A DNA stretch of 64,000 nt from Pyrus communis (Eukaryota > Streptophyta > Magnoliopsida > Rosales > Rosaceae). The notes under the pieces are model-generated. The model searched no databases and was not told the origin of the DNA. It saw only the letters and a program-made list of their open reading frames with translations. The position numbers and the translations under genes were made by a program. Shown one piece after another: positions 24,453 to 36,104 of this stretch; position 1 is the stretch's first letter; every line of letters begins with the position of its first letter. The stretch covers positions 20,963,344 through 21,027,343 of the forward strand of contig NC_084816.1 of the NCBI RefSeq assembly GCF_963583255.1, given 5' to 3'.

Positions 24453-26376
24453 TCAAAGGCACTCGGTCTTGTAGTAATTCCACATGCAATCCAGCTCCGT
24501 GGGCCCCATGGCCCTGGCTTCCTCAGGTGCCGGAGGCCAGTTCCCGGTGCAATCGACAGAGGATCCACCGCCAGCAAAAGAGCCGCCGACGTGGACAGGG
24601 GGATGAGACGGCACTGGGGAGAAGAAGGGCAGCTGGAGATTCTCCTGCAGAGACCGGAGGCTCGGGAAGGCCGAGACGCCGCCGAAGCTCTGCGGCTGGG
24701 GCGGCGGAGGGCGAGCCAAGTCGAAGCACGAGGCTGAGAAGTTGAAGCCATTTTTGTTGGGGTTGGTGGAGAAACAGGACACGTGCTCCCTTGAGATTGG
24801 ACTGTCGTAAGAGCTGCCGTCGCCAGCGGCGGAGACGGGTTGGTAAGGGGAGGAATCGAGGAGGGGCGGGAGGGAGACGGAGGAGGGGGAGCTGGGTTCT
24901 GGGTAGAGGGAGATGCTGCTGGTGGAGCCGTTGCCGATCCGGGTCTTCTTGGATCCCAGTCCGTTGGCAGCCGACCCGCTTTTCTGAAAAACCCGGGAAA
25001 TGACCCACTCGTCCTGCACGTGTGAATCAATGCCATGGGCGACATTGGTGAAAAGAAGAGTCAGCTTTTTGTGAAAAATTAGCAAGGGTAGGTGCTGACG
25101 TTCCTATATGCATGATTTAAACCCTAATGCAATTAATGCCCAACAAAAAAATCAAAATTGCAGAACACGAGGAGAGCTTATAGAAATTAATAGCAGAATA
25201 ATAATGTGACCTATTTCGATAAACTATATGTACATTAGAAAAATATCGAGCGATTAATGTGGAAAAAAAACATTACATGGAAATGTAATGATACTTGAGA
25301 GAGGAAGTTGAACTCGGGCTTTCACATGCATATATGAATGTTTCAAGTAACTGAGATCTTGCTTCAGAATTGTTATTTATGCTCAAAATTTTCAAGTTTC
25401 AGGTGTTTGATGTTATGATACAAGACAGCTTGGAGGAGAGAATATAGGGAGTACCAACAGAGAGATCCTCTACCAGTAAATGCCATTAATTGACAAGTGA
25501 TTCATCAGTACAATCTACATAGAAGGTTATACTTACCTAACCCTAGCTAGCAACCCCCACAGTACCAACTAATTTACCTAACCCTCGCTATAAACGATAC
25601 GAGACTTCTTAAAATAAAACTTTATTACATGTTAAAATGTTGCTTAGAAATGCATGATCGTTAAAGTTTCCATTAACTTTCTAGAGAGAGTGGGTGAGAG
25701 GACCTTGGTGCTTCTGGAGAGATAGTGGTAGGCAAATCTGCCCTCGAGGCGGTACTCATGCATGATCCAATTGGACTTTTCACCCTTGGGGGCTCTGCCG
25801 CGGTAAAAAACCAACGTCTTCTTCATCCCGACGAGCGCACATGTCTTAGAGCTGTAAATCTCCCTGTCCTTCCCGGTTGCTTTCCAGTAGCCAGCTTCCG
25901 TGGCCCTGTTGGTTCGGAGCCCCGTCGGGTATTTCCGATCGCGCAGGCTGAAAAAATACCACTCTTTCTCGCCCATCTTTGCCTTGTCTGCAAAATTAAT
26001 CAGCACCCAACACTTATAAACTAATTATAATCAAAATCAAACATTTGGAAATTAATTATTTCAAGTTATTTAGAAAAAAAAAATGTTGTGATTAATCGAA
26101 ACCCAACACTGTAAAGTAAATTATTTCAAGTTATGTGTAATAAATATTGGGATTAATTAAAATGAGGCGGGGTTGATTAGTTGATTAATTACCAGGGAGC
26201 TCCCAAGGCTCGCACTTGTTAAGGTCGACTTCAGCAATGGCGCGGCCGGTGAAGCTGCCGTCGAGGACCTTCTTGAGGAGGTAGTAGGTGATGAGCTCCT
26301 CGTCGGTGGGGTGGAAGCGGAAGCCGGGAGGCAGATAGGTGTCGTGATCAAAGTGGGTGGAGAAGTTCATGTCCAT
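24453..26376 (-). CDS. CUC2: NAC transcription factor of the NAM/CUC1/CUC2 group (3 exons)
   Basis: A nuclear DNA-binding regulator of shoot meristem and organ-boundary formation. Exons are 26376-26193, 25987-25704 and 25013-24453, with GT-AG introns (205 and 690 bases) at the positions usual for the family, giving 342 residues. The N-terminal NAC domain (about residues 14-165) carries all subdomains, for example [43 protein letters not shown] and [13 protein letters not shown]. The C-terminal half is Ser/Pro-rich and ends near the MWNY motif. EHVSCFS is encoded by the miR164 target site. The NAC domain is closest by eye to petunia NAM and Arabidopsis CUC2, while its gene neighbours match the Arabidopsis CUC1 locus, so the symbol marks the group and not a proven one-to-one orthologue. 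No defects seen. Confidence 0.9.
24767..24787 (-). promoter_or_regulatory. miR164 target site in NAC exon 3
   Basis: On the minus strand AGCACGTGTCC at the 5' end and TGTTTCTCCA at the 3' end form the 21-nt site known from CUC1, CUC2 and NAM transcripts. Against miR164 it has two G:U pairs and one terminal mismatch, as in the known targets. It implies post-transcriptional control of this gene by miR164. Confidence 0.92.
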
Positions 26377-28440
26377 ATGGGTGTTCAGAGAGAGAAGTCA
26401 AAAAAAAAATAAATAAATAAACAGAGAGAAAGTAGTTGGGAAGAAAACCCCAAGGGAATTTTGGAGGGGTCTGGGAAAGAGTGGAGTGTAGTGAGGGGTT
26501 TTGAGGGTGTGGGGGGAGGCGAGCGTTTGATTTGTAGCTGCAATATTTGGTTTTAGAGAGAGGAAGAGTGTGGAAAGGGTTTAATGAATCTGAATGGCAG
26601 ACGGGAAAAAGTGAAGGGAGAGATACAATAAGGTATGATATAGCTGGAAAAATCTCTGTGGCTGTTTTTCTCTGCTCTGTCCTCTTTCCTCTCTGCCATA
26701 TCCATTACCCCTTTCTCTCTCCTCTCTAGAGAGAGATTGAGAGAGAGAGAGAGAGAGAGAGTGATGTATGTTTCTGAGGGAGTGGGCTGTGCAGAGCTAG
26801 GGGAGTCTGTTTTGAGTATGCGTGCGTGCGTGAGAACGTGTGCAGGTAATCTCTGTCACTGAAGAAAACGAAAGGGAGGGAACAGGAAGTAGTTTTATGA
26901 GAAGAATTAGGATTCTCTCTTTCTCTTTTCATTCTTGTTTTCTTATATTTTTTATTTTATCTTTCTTTTTTTATAAAAAAAAATTAATATAAAATATTAA
27001 CTTTACTTAATTATAACAATTCAAATAGAAAAAAAGAGAATGAGAGTAAAAAAAAAAAAAAAAAAAAGAGAATCCTCTCCTCAGAAAACCCTTTTGGGTT
27101 TTTGCGAGAGAGGAAAACAAATTTTTAATTTTTGTATTTTCCGTTTCTAAAGTACTCATAAGAAAAAATGGAGATGTAGAGATTTTCACCATGTTTCGAT
27201 AAAGCTGTTCCCAATCTCTCATGTCAGTACGGTACATACTAATAAATCCAATACAAGCACAGACAGCGTTGATGATTTAATACACACCATCGATCTAGCA
27301 TCATAATTTTTATTATTTCAAATATTTTATTTTATTTTAGTTTACATTTTCTCTGATAAGTACAAATTTGTAAATGGGATGCAGAGATGTCTGATAATAC
27401 CAGTACTTTTTTGGCAAGCTTATGTTCTTTTAAGAGAAATAATTAAAAAAAAAAAAAAAAAGGGTTTAAGGTATTTTGTGTACTTGTTATCAAAATGTAA
27501 TTAAGGTATTCCTTTTAACGTTGGAAGTTGACCTAAATCAAGTACAATCCAAGTCTATATTATGACCTAGAGCAGTTAATTATTCTTCACAAAATTAACT
27601 TCTCTAAAAACATGAGAAAACTAATGAAATCAAACATATGAGCTATAGAACCAATACAATATGTGTTTTTGTTAATTTTTGCGTCATGGGTTGTGTCCTG
27701 AAAGTAACATGCGAAACTAATGCATAAGAAAAAAGAGCATGCATGGTTTCTGGTATTCTGCAAAACCTTTGCATTATTTTTTGCATTCACTTTTCCGTAT
27801 AAAGATTTTGGTAAAAGAACTGAAGCTTTGGAAGTGAGATAGAGAGAGTGATTGGATTTTCGTACTACTGCTTTACTTTTTAACACTGTTGGAGAGTAAC
27901 ATATTACAGTCAGGAAGTAGCTAAAAGTAAAGTCGATCCTCAAAAATTTATATAGGGCAGAGTCAGATAAATAAGATGAAACGAAAAGGTGCTGTATAAC
28001 AGTAGTGTAATAGTATTACAAGAATAAGCTAAAAAGAAAACTAGAGCTTTGGTTCTTATACTTTCATTGAATTGGAGCTTTGTGATAGACTTAAAAATTC
28101 GTAAGCATTGGTGTAGAGTAATGATTTTTTTGAGTAATTACATTAGAGTTTTTGTTTTTTTTATTAGTTGGTCCTTAAAACTCCTTATTTTGAAAGAAAT
28201 TTTTGCCGTGTTATATAAAATAACCATTATTCCACATTGTAACAAATTTAAATAACAATACTCTACAAATTTTAAACTTATAGACAAACTTCCACCCAAT
28301 GCTCTTAGGGATCAATATTTTAATTTTCTCTAAATTAAATTGTTTAATAATTAATGTAGTAGTTAATTAGATGATGCTATATTTAACTGATGAATTGTAC
28401 AAAATCAATTTCTAGTACTATACAGAAAAAGACTTTGCAA
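26377..28440. other. NAC gene 5' region and upstream intergenic DNA
   Basis: The leader/promoter side has AG/CT-rich stretches, including (GA)n at 26728-26762 and an A-run at 27048-27066. GA/CT-rich leaders are common in developmental plant genes. Beyond about 27300 the sequence is AT-rich with no gene seen. Confidence 0.5.
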
Positions 28441-28451
28441 TCATTTTCCAG

Positions 28452-28656
28452 GGACCAGGATCCTCACCAGATCCATTCCCTAGGGATCATGCAATCGTGT
28501 CCGTTTATCGTATATCGTACGGTCAATTTTTGTTAGGTATTATTTATATTTGAATTTTAAATTTTAAATGATTTATGACCGCACAATATACGATGAACGG
28601 ACACGATTGCGTGATCTCTTGGATTCCTAGGGAATGGATCCGGCGAGGATCCTGGT
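28452..28656. mobile_element. MITE with long TIRs and 11-bp target duplication
   Basis: About 205 bp bounded by a perfect repeat of tcattttccag (28441-28451 and 28657-28667). The arms are long imperfect inverted repeats: accaggatcctc and the stretch with cggacacgatt occur at both ends in opposite orientation. The 9-11 bp duplication suggests a Mutator-related family. No coding capacity. Confidence 0.85.
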
Positions 28657-28667
28657 TCATTTTCCAG

Positions 28668-30343
28668 ATATCAAGCTAAACAAAATGACAAATATTTGGC
28701 TGTCTACAGTAGAAGTGGGATTCTGTGTTCTCTATCACAATCGTAATTATCATCTCAATACTCCTGTAATGCAACAATATAAGTGAAAATCTGAATACTC
28801 GTTATTTTGTATTTTTAAAATTAAAGTTGAAAAACTTGAAATCTGAAAAGGTGCAAGGAAACGCACAGCTCCTGAGAGCCCCGACCTCTTCTTTTATACC
28901 ATATTTACGCTCAATGCTTTACAATGGTAGTAAAATATATCTTACTGGAAGTGGAAGTGGAAGTGGAAGTGGACATTATTCTATCAGACAAAAAGGTGAA
29001 AAGGTAAAAAAGAAAGTGAAAAAGGGGTAGGAATGGTTGGTGAAGTTGATTTAGTGATTTTACTCCCAACAAAACTAGTGACATTTTTTAGGGTTCTTCT
29101 GTAGTCTACTAGTCTATAATTTGGTGAAGATGATTTATTCATTTACAATATTCAACAATTCTCAAAATAAATAAATAAATAAGCTAAACTAATCAGAAAT
29201 TCAAATCAAACGTTATATTGATAAAAAATGAAACATTGAGGATGTAACAATTTAGGATTAAAATCATGGCAATCAGATAACCACGAGATTCTGAAAAACC
29301 AAGTAATCTCATTAGTTTTTGGACGAACGGGTTGTACAAAAAACAGCATCAGTTTTGAAAAAGAACTCTTGACACTTTAAAATTTTCATTTTACGTTCAT
29401 TACTAATGTATTTTTTTTTTTTAATATAAAAATTTAAAATGTAGAATAAAATTATTGAAATGTTAATAATTCAAAATGCAGTGCTTCAAAATTCAACCGA
29501 CTAAATCATTAAATTAAGCATGCATGGATCGTCTCAGCCATCCCATCCGTCCATCCATCAAAATCAAGGTCAAAATCAAAAGAAAGAAATAAAGAGAAGG
29601 TGGGGGTGGGAAGAGATTGATGCGATCAGATTTAGACACATCATGCTCGGATTTTGAGACAAGAACCCTATCCACACCCACCGCACAGGCTCTACATCAA
29701 ATCATATCTTCTATCTGCATGCTTGGGTCTCTCACTCTCCCTCTCCCTCTCTCAATGATCTCATATAATTTTCTTTTTGAAAGGTAGAAAAACATTCATA
29801 AAACAAAGTTAGGCCGGACAAATTACGATCAACGTAACTCTTGAAAGGGTAGAAATTTCTCCTTAAAATTTTCCATGTTTAAATCATAGAAGTTTGTTCT
29901 TACAATCATAATTATTCATATTATTAATCACACTGTAAAAATTATCTTTACAAAATATAAATTAAAACTAAAATTGTTTAGTCAATCTATTATAGCGTAA
30001 TGCTTTTACCAATTTCGTTTATTTATTTTTATACAGTTCAACGACTAAGCAACTTTAGTTTTAATTGATTTTTTGCAAATGCGATATTTATAGAGTGATT
30101 TATAATATAAACAGTTCTGTTTATAAATATGAAGTTCTATGAGATAAAAAAATTAATTTTGAGTAAGAATTCCTACTCATCATTTGAGTAGCCAAGTATT
30201 CATTAAAAAACAAAAAAAAAAAAAAAAAAAAATCCCCACAAGCTCTCATGATCTCATCTCACAGCAATTAAATATACTGAGCTAGTTCATTATCACATAA
30301 TGTCTTATTTAATAACATATTGCCAATGTTTTTTTAATAACAT
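28668..30343. other. AT-rich intergenic sequence
   Basis: No gene seen. It includes a short ggaagt hexamer repeat (28949-28973) and an A-run near 30210-30231. Confidence 0.5.
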
Positions 30344-30348
30344 ATTGA

Positions 30349-30944
30349 TGTGGATGTAAATTTCCGTCGTCTTCTCCTTTGATGAAAATGCACCTGCAAA
30401 ATAATAATACCTAAAATTAAGGCCAAAAGCCTCATGCACCCACGATGAACGTTGGGGGGGGGGGGGCATTTGGCCTGCGTGAGGCTTTTGGTCGAAAAAT
30501 CTCCGATGCCAAAGTTAGAATTTGAGAGAAAAATGTTTAAGAATTTTTAGGAGAGAATGGTCTAGCATTTTAGTGGGAAAGCATGGCTATTTATAGGGGA
30601 GTGACTAGCCCTATTTGGAGAATAGGGGCCGGCCGCATATGGTCAAATTGTGAGTGTAATTGCAAGATATTATGTGAAATAATATCTTGCAATTAACTTG
30701 GCAATTAATCCCAAATTGAATAGAAAAATTGGGAGTTACCTATTGAGGGAGGATTTGATGAAGAGTGATGAGAGGGTTTTGAATAAATACCATTTTGATC
30801 ACCTTTGACTCTTCCTTGATTGAACCGTTATTGTCTGTTGCATGTGCGTGGGAATCCCGGTGTGCCTCAAGGGTAATTTTGTCATTTTCACCCAAAAGTA
30901 CACGTGCCGTCTCCGTAATTTTCTTGATTATTTTTTGCTCCACA
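30349..30944 (-). repeat. LTR of the LARD-like element (left, 3' LTR)
   Basis: Matches 35347-35915 almost throughout, with scattered substitutions and small indels. The largest difference is a G-run with adjacent sequence at 30455-30480. The divergence points to an old insertion. Confidence 0.82.
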
Positions 30945-31639
30945 AATGCCCCCATACCTACTGGGCTGCTCGCAGGAAAGGGTAGCAAGTATATAGATCT
31001 CCAACTTTGATGCAGATTCCCACTTGAACTTGGAATTAGATTCTTCTAGGAAAGGGAAATAAATAGCATCCAAAGCCTATTTAAGCCTACCTTAAGTAGG
31101 GGATTAAATCAACTTCGGAGGACAATTATTTATACCTACAAGAAAAAGAGAAAGCTAAAGGATATTTGTTCCCCCTCCCTTAGCACTTTTCTTTGCTTGC
31201 CCTTACAAAGAACCATCTTTCGTTATTTTTCTTTGTCTTCTTTTTGGGTAATGCTACCACGGAACAGCCGTTGAGGTGGTGCGGCACGTCGATTGGCAGG
31301 GGCCAGAAGTCGGCTTGGCATAGGCCAAGGAGATGGTGTGGCAAGGGCCACAACTTGTGTTGCTTAGCTTGACTGAAGCCAAGCGCTGGCTCTGCATGGG
31401 TCGAGGAAGTGGCGTGGCATGGGCCACGGTTTGGGCTACCATGTCTGGCCTGCTTGCCAAGAATGAAGAAACTGCTTTAGTTTCATTTCTCAGCTGCCGT
31501 AGATGGAGTTGCTAAGATCGGAGCTGTTGAAGATGAAGTGTTAGATGAGTGAACTGTTGAGTGCGAAGTGGTTGCTGCCCCCTAACCATTTGTTGGTTAG
31601 CTAGTCTTCAAGTATTCGATCATTTGAGCTGTGTGGCAT

Positions 31640-32160
31640 TCTTGCACTGGAGAGTAGACCCAGATGGGCATTAGGGAATTAGTTTACCTTCTCGCACTTG
31701 AGAGCAGTTACTTTATCCTCTCGCACTGGAAAGCAGACCCATATAGGTGTTAGAGAATTAGTTTACCCTCTCGCACTAGAGAGCAATTAGTTTATCCTCT
31801 CCCACTGGAGAGTAGACCCAGATGGGTGTTGGGGAATTAGTTTACCTTCTCGCACTGAAGAGCAATTAGTTTATCATCTCGCACTGGAGAGCAGACCTAT
31901 ATGGATGTCGAGGAATTGGTTTACCTTCTCGCACTGGAGAGCAAACCTATATGGATGTCGAGGAATTGGTTTACCTTCTCGCACTGGAAAGCAATTAGTT
32001 TATCCTATCGCACTGGAGAATAGACTCATATGGGTGTCGGGGAATTGGTTTACCCTCTTGCACTGGAGAGCAATTAGTTTACCCTCTCACACTAGAGAGC
32101 ATATCCATATGAGTATCGGAGAATTGGTTTACCCTATCGCACTGGAGAGCATGGAAGTCA
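31640..32160. repeat. 80-bp tandem repeat array inside the LARD-like element
   Basis: The phrase gaattagtttacc (or gaattggtttacc) recurs at about 31674, 31754, 31834, 31913, 31963, 32042 and 32121. This gives a unit of about 80 bp, with one shortened unit. Each unit contains two copies of ctcgcactggagagc. Confidence 0.85.
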
Positions 32161-32249
32161 TTATCGTGAGTGCAATTGAGGAAAACTAGACTGCTAAACA
32201 ATTGAAATAATCCTCAGCCTGTGAGGTCTTGTTTAGCGATCTGCTTGAG

Positions 32250-32427
32250 TAGGGGTGTGAAATTTTGCCATAAACCGATTCACCGACCGAACCATACAGG
32301 TCGGCTCATAATGGTATGATATAGTTTTTGTATTTTTTCATAATCATTTGGCATTTTACGAAACCGACAATTAATGGCATAGCTTTGGTAATTGATTTTG
32401 TATGCCGACGGTATGTCATACCTACCA

Positions 32428-32465
<38 letters not shown>

Positions 32466-32571
32466 TTATGTATGTATATTTTGTTTTTCTATTTAGATAT
32501 TTTAGGAATTTTTTACATTCTTGACTCCTCAGTTTTAAGGTTTAGAAAATAAATGACTCCTTAGTTTTAAG

Positions 32572-32612
<41 letters not shown>

Positions 32613-33050
32613 GATTCATGCCATAATAAATATAGAAAATATTGTTAACAAAATTGATAGCATGATGATTACTAATACTATATACACACGTACATATATA
32701 TGATTTTGAATGTATATGCATTGCTTATGTTTAGGATGATGGAGTCTAGCCAATCAACCGCTAGTGGTCAACATGGATTAACCCAAAATGAACCACACAA
32801 TGCAATCAAACAAGCACCCCAATTTGAAAATCACATTGAGCCCTTAGAATTGGAAGATAGCGAGGAAGAAGTAGAAATCACCGGTTGTGCCATTTACCAA
32901 CCAAACCAGCCAATAATTTTGGCTGAACCAATTTTTGGCAATCGCAAGAAGACGGTTGGCTAGTGGTAATTGATTTTCGGTAATTATGTATATGTGGCTG
33001 GCAGGTGGCACAAGGAATTTGATACGGTTTGCCAACTGAACCCAGCCCTA
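32250..33050. mobile_element. hAT-type element nested in the LARD-like element
   Basis: An 801-bp insertion flanked by a perfect 8-bp duplication tgcttgag (32242-32249 and 33051-33058), the hAT signature. The ends are inverted: it starts taggggtgtgaaa, and its right end is the complement of tagggctgggttc. An acidic 87-codon frame (32700-32963, plus strand) may be the N-terminal leftover of a transposase, but no BED finger or catalytic domain remains. It also contains two (TA)n runs (32429-32452 and 32577-32606). Confidence 0.85.
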
Positions 33051-34422
33051 TGCTTGAGACTTCAAACTGTTTATGGAACCCATATGGTTCCACGTAAAGG
33101 TGTACGCGGGAAGCGCAATGAGCTACTCCCAGACTTTCTTCAAGTATTGCAACATCGTTAGATGTTTCATCATGTGCCATTTTAAAGCTTGGTTGCTGAT
33201 CAGCTGAGAATCTGAATGGATTACAAGCTTTTTTATCACTAAGTCTTTCGTTAGCAGGGCCTACTAATAAAACCTTGTTTTCTGCTCCATCATTAGATGC
33301 TTTGTGTTTAGAGTGTCATGGGCTTGGTCGGCGCGAGCCACATTGCAAGATCAGCACAGATGTGAACTGTGGTGTAAGATTGGCACAGTTAGGAGCCATT
33401 GTGACAGATTAAGGGTTACCGAGAACTGTGGAGCAGGTAGGCATGGCTATGAGTGCAGAGATGGGGCTGGCTTGGGCCAGGTTGGGTGCAGCATAAGGAA
33501 TTAGATCACTAGGTCCGTGATGCTCGGCTATTGGTAATGTGCTGCTTCAGTATTGAATCGTCTGGAGTGTTGAGAACAAGATCTTCCCTCGATTCTTAGG
33601 CTAGTGTGTCTGTCTGGTACTCGTTTTCCCTTAATGTGCCATTAAGTTGAGTTGTTGCGTTTGTCGGAACATAAATAGTCTTTGTATTCGCCAGTGTCTG
33701 TGGGATGGTTCCGTTTGCTCTATCTTGTCAATGAAAGGTGACTTATTTATATTGGTCATTTCTCGTCGGAGCTTTTTGTCGATAGCTTTGTTGCGTTGGA
33801 AATCATGCAATCGTGCAATCAGGAGCCTCTCAACTTCTTCCTGGATTTGCCTATCTAAGGCAGTAAAGCTTCCGGCTACCCTTGGTCGTGACTTGTTGGT
33901 TTAGGATGCTCTTTCTTGTGCTTGGCTCGTTTATTCTGTTGCTGTGGTGTATGTCGTATGTTCCTAGCAGGCGAGTGAATTACTCGCATGCTGCTGGTTG
34001 AACTTGAACCGGATTAAGTGACCGCTTCTCTCATTTCATTGTGTTGCTTACTCCGATGTGAGGTGGATAATGCTTCTTACGGACCTAGCCGCGAATGTAC
34101 ACTACGGCTGAAAAGGTTGCTCATGTTGATTATTAGAGTGTGGCCCCAACCGTGAATGTATGCTTATATGTGGGCCTAATCGAGAGTACACGCTCATCCG
34201 CGCGCTAAGACGAGAATATACGTTATCTTAGGGGCCCAGTCGGGAGTGTATGCTGCCAGAACCCTTGGTTCGTAACTGGTCGAATGGATGATTGTCGAGA
34301 CGCTGCTGGATCTCGTCTGGGCACGTTGGGATACCTCGTCTGGGCACGTCTGGGCACGTTGGGATACCTCATCCGCGCCCTACTTTGGGATACCTCGTCT
34401 GGGCACGTTGCATCTCAGTGTG

Positions 34423-35040
34423 CTACAAAAGTTGATTCACCAAGGTCGTCTGCTGCGCAAGGGCACTTGTTAACTTTATAACTTGTCGAGACATGTGTTG
34501 TTTACCATTTGGGATAGAAAAACTTGGATGGCATACATCTCTTTGAGTAGTGGAAATGTAATGGACTTCGGGGGCGAGATTTGAGTTGGGATATGTCAAA
34601 TTTACGGAGAAATGGGGTGAAAATACCCCCAGTTTAATCGTCGGTCTAGAAATAAGAACTCCAGAAGGTTGAACTGGTCTTGGACTGGTTAGGATTGCTT
34701 GGTGAGCCACGGGAGTGGGTTGGACCACGGAAATGGGTTGGGTCGCGAGACCAAGCCAGACTGCTGGCCAGGGCTGGGCAGTGAAAGTGTTAGTGCGCTG
34801 CGGGCCTGGGCTTAGCATTGCTATGTGGCATGGGCCTGGGCCGACTACTATGCGATGCGGGCCTGGGCTTAGCATTGCTATGTGGCATGGGCCTGGCAGT
34901 GCCAGGCTGTTGCTGCTGCGTCTGGGCCTATGCTTGTTCTTGGGCCTGTGTTGCTGAAGTGGCAACAAGCTGGGCTGCCTACAGGGTTTGCGCCTCTTAG
35001 GTCGTGGCCTGATGGTCCCACTGCCATGGAGCTGGCCCAC
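34423..35040 (-). pseudogene. Proline-rich frame of the LARD-like element (gag-leader-like)
   Basis: A 205-codon frame in the same orientation as the retroelement. It is rich in Pro, Gln and Ser, with an internal repeat of GPCHIAMLSPGP and an end that reads KLTSALAQQTTLVNQLL. I recognise no enzyme or zinc knuckle. It may be a remnant of a gag-like leader protein or an element-specific protein, or simply a repeat-driven open frame. Confidence 0.35.
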
Positions 35041-35346
35041 TCCCCACTGCCACAGTGGTCCTTGTGGGTGCCATGGTGATGGCGCTCTGTGGTGGCAAAG
35101 TTGCTCATCTTGCCATCGTGTTGAGCTTCGCGGATCGTCATGGTAGAGCTACGTGCCGTCCTCCATCATTTGATTTGAATCTTTGAACGTAGGAAGTTCC
35201 ATTCGTCGTGGTTTTCGAATTAGAATTAAAAAAATTCTAGAAATAACAAAGTATGAAAAATTTACAAACGAACGAGAAATGAGAAACTTTGAATGCGAGA
35301 TTTTTCTTTGAGCGCATGAATCAAACTCTCAATGAAAGCACCAATT

Positions 35347-35915
35347 TTTGGATGCAAATTTCCGTTGTCTTATCCTTTGACGAAAATGCACCTGCAAAAT
35401 AATAACACCTAAGATTAAGGCCAAAAGCATCACGCGCCCACGATGAATGGGGGGCTTTGGCAGAAGAATCTCTGATGCCAAAATTAGAATTTGAGAGAGT
35501 AAGTGTTTAGGAATTTTTTGGGGAGAGAACGGCCTAGCATTTTAGTGGTAAAGCATGGCAATTTATAAGGGAGTGACTGACCCTATTTGGAGAATAAAGG
35601 CCGGCCATATATGGTCAAATTGTGAGTGTAATTGCAAGATATTATGTGAAATAATATCTTGCAATTAACTTGGCAATTAATCCAAATTGAATTGGAAAAT
35701 TGGAAGTTACCTACTGAGTGAGGATTTGATCAGGAGTGATGAGAGAGTTTTGAATAAATATCATTTTGATCACCTTTGACTCTTCCTTGATTGAACCGTT
35801 ATTGTCTGTTGCATGTGCATGGAAATCTCGGTATGCCTCGAGGGTAATTTTGTCCTTTTAACCCAAAAGTACACATGTCGCTTCCATAATTTTCTTGATT
35901 AGTTTTTGCTCCACA
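35347..35915 (-). repeat. LTR of the LARD-like element (right, 5' LTR)
   Basis: Partner of 30349-30944. It starts TGTGGAGC on the minus strand at 35915 and is followed internally by the primer-binding-like sequence at 35330-35343. Confidence 0.82.
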
Positions 35916-35920
35916 ATTGC

Positions 35921-36057
35921 CATATATAAGTTTTTCTTTCCAAAATGTTACAGTTTTAAACCAATTCTCATAAGCTACTCTCCACAATGCATATATTAAA
36001 ATAAAAATTTGCATTTTTAGTTTATTTGGTATTGGAGAATGAAAAATATAGAATAAT

Positions 36058-36104
<47 letters not shown>

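Larger units (their letters stand above)
30349..35915 (-). mobile_element. Non-autonomous LTR retrotransposon (LARD-like), about 5.6 kb
   Basis: Two direct repeats (30349-30944 and 35347-35915) enclose 4.4 kb without gag or pol. Read on the minus strand, the left internal border has a polypurine-like tract (GGTATGGGGGCATT, 30945-30958) right before the LTR start TGTGGAGC. The right internal border has TGGTGCTTTCATTG (35330-35343), which begins TGG as a primer-binding site should. Flanks attga (30344-30348) and attgc (35916-35920) look like a target duplication with one change. The interior holds 80-bp tandem repeats, a nested hAT element and a proline-rich frame. Confidence 0.75.

Noticed and set aside
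24380..25045. Several long open frames on both strands overlapping NAC exon 3
   Set aside because: The GC-rich third exon leaves other frames open by chance. Only the frame that continues the NAC domain and carries the miR164 site is coding.
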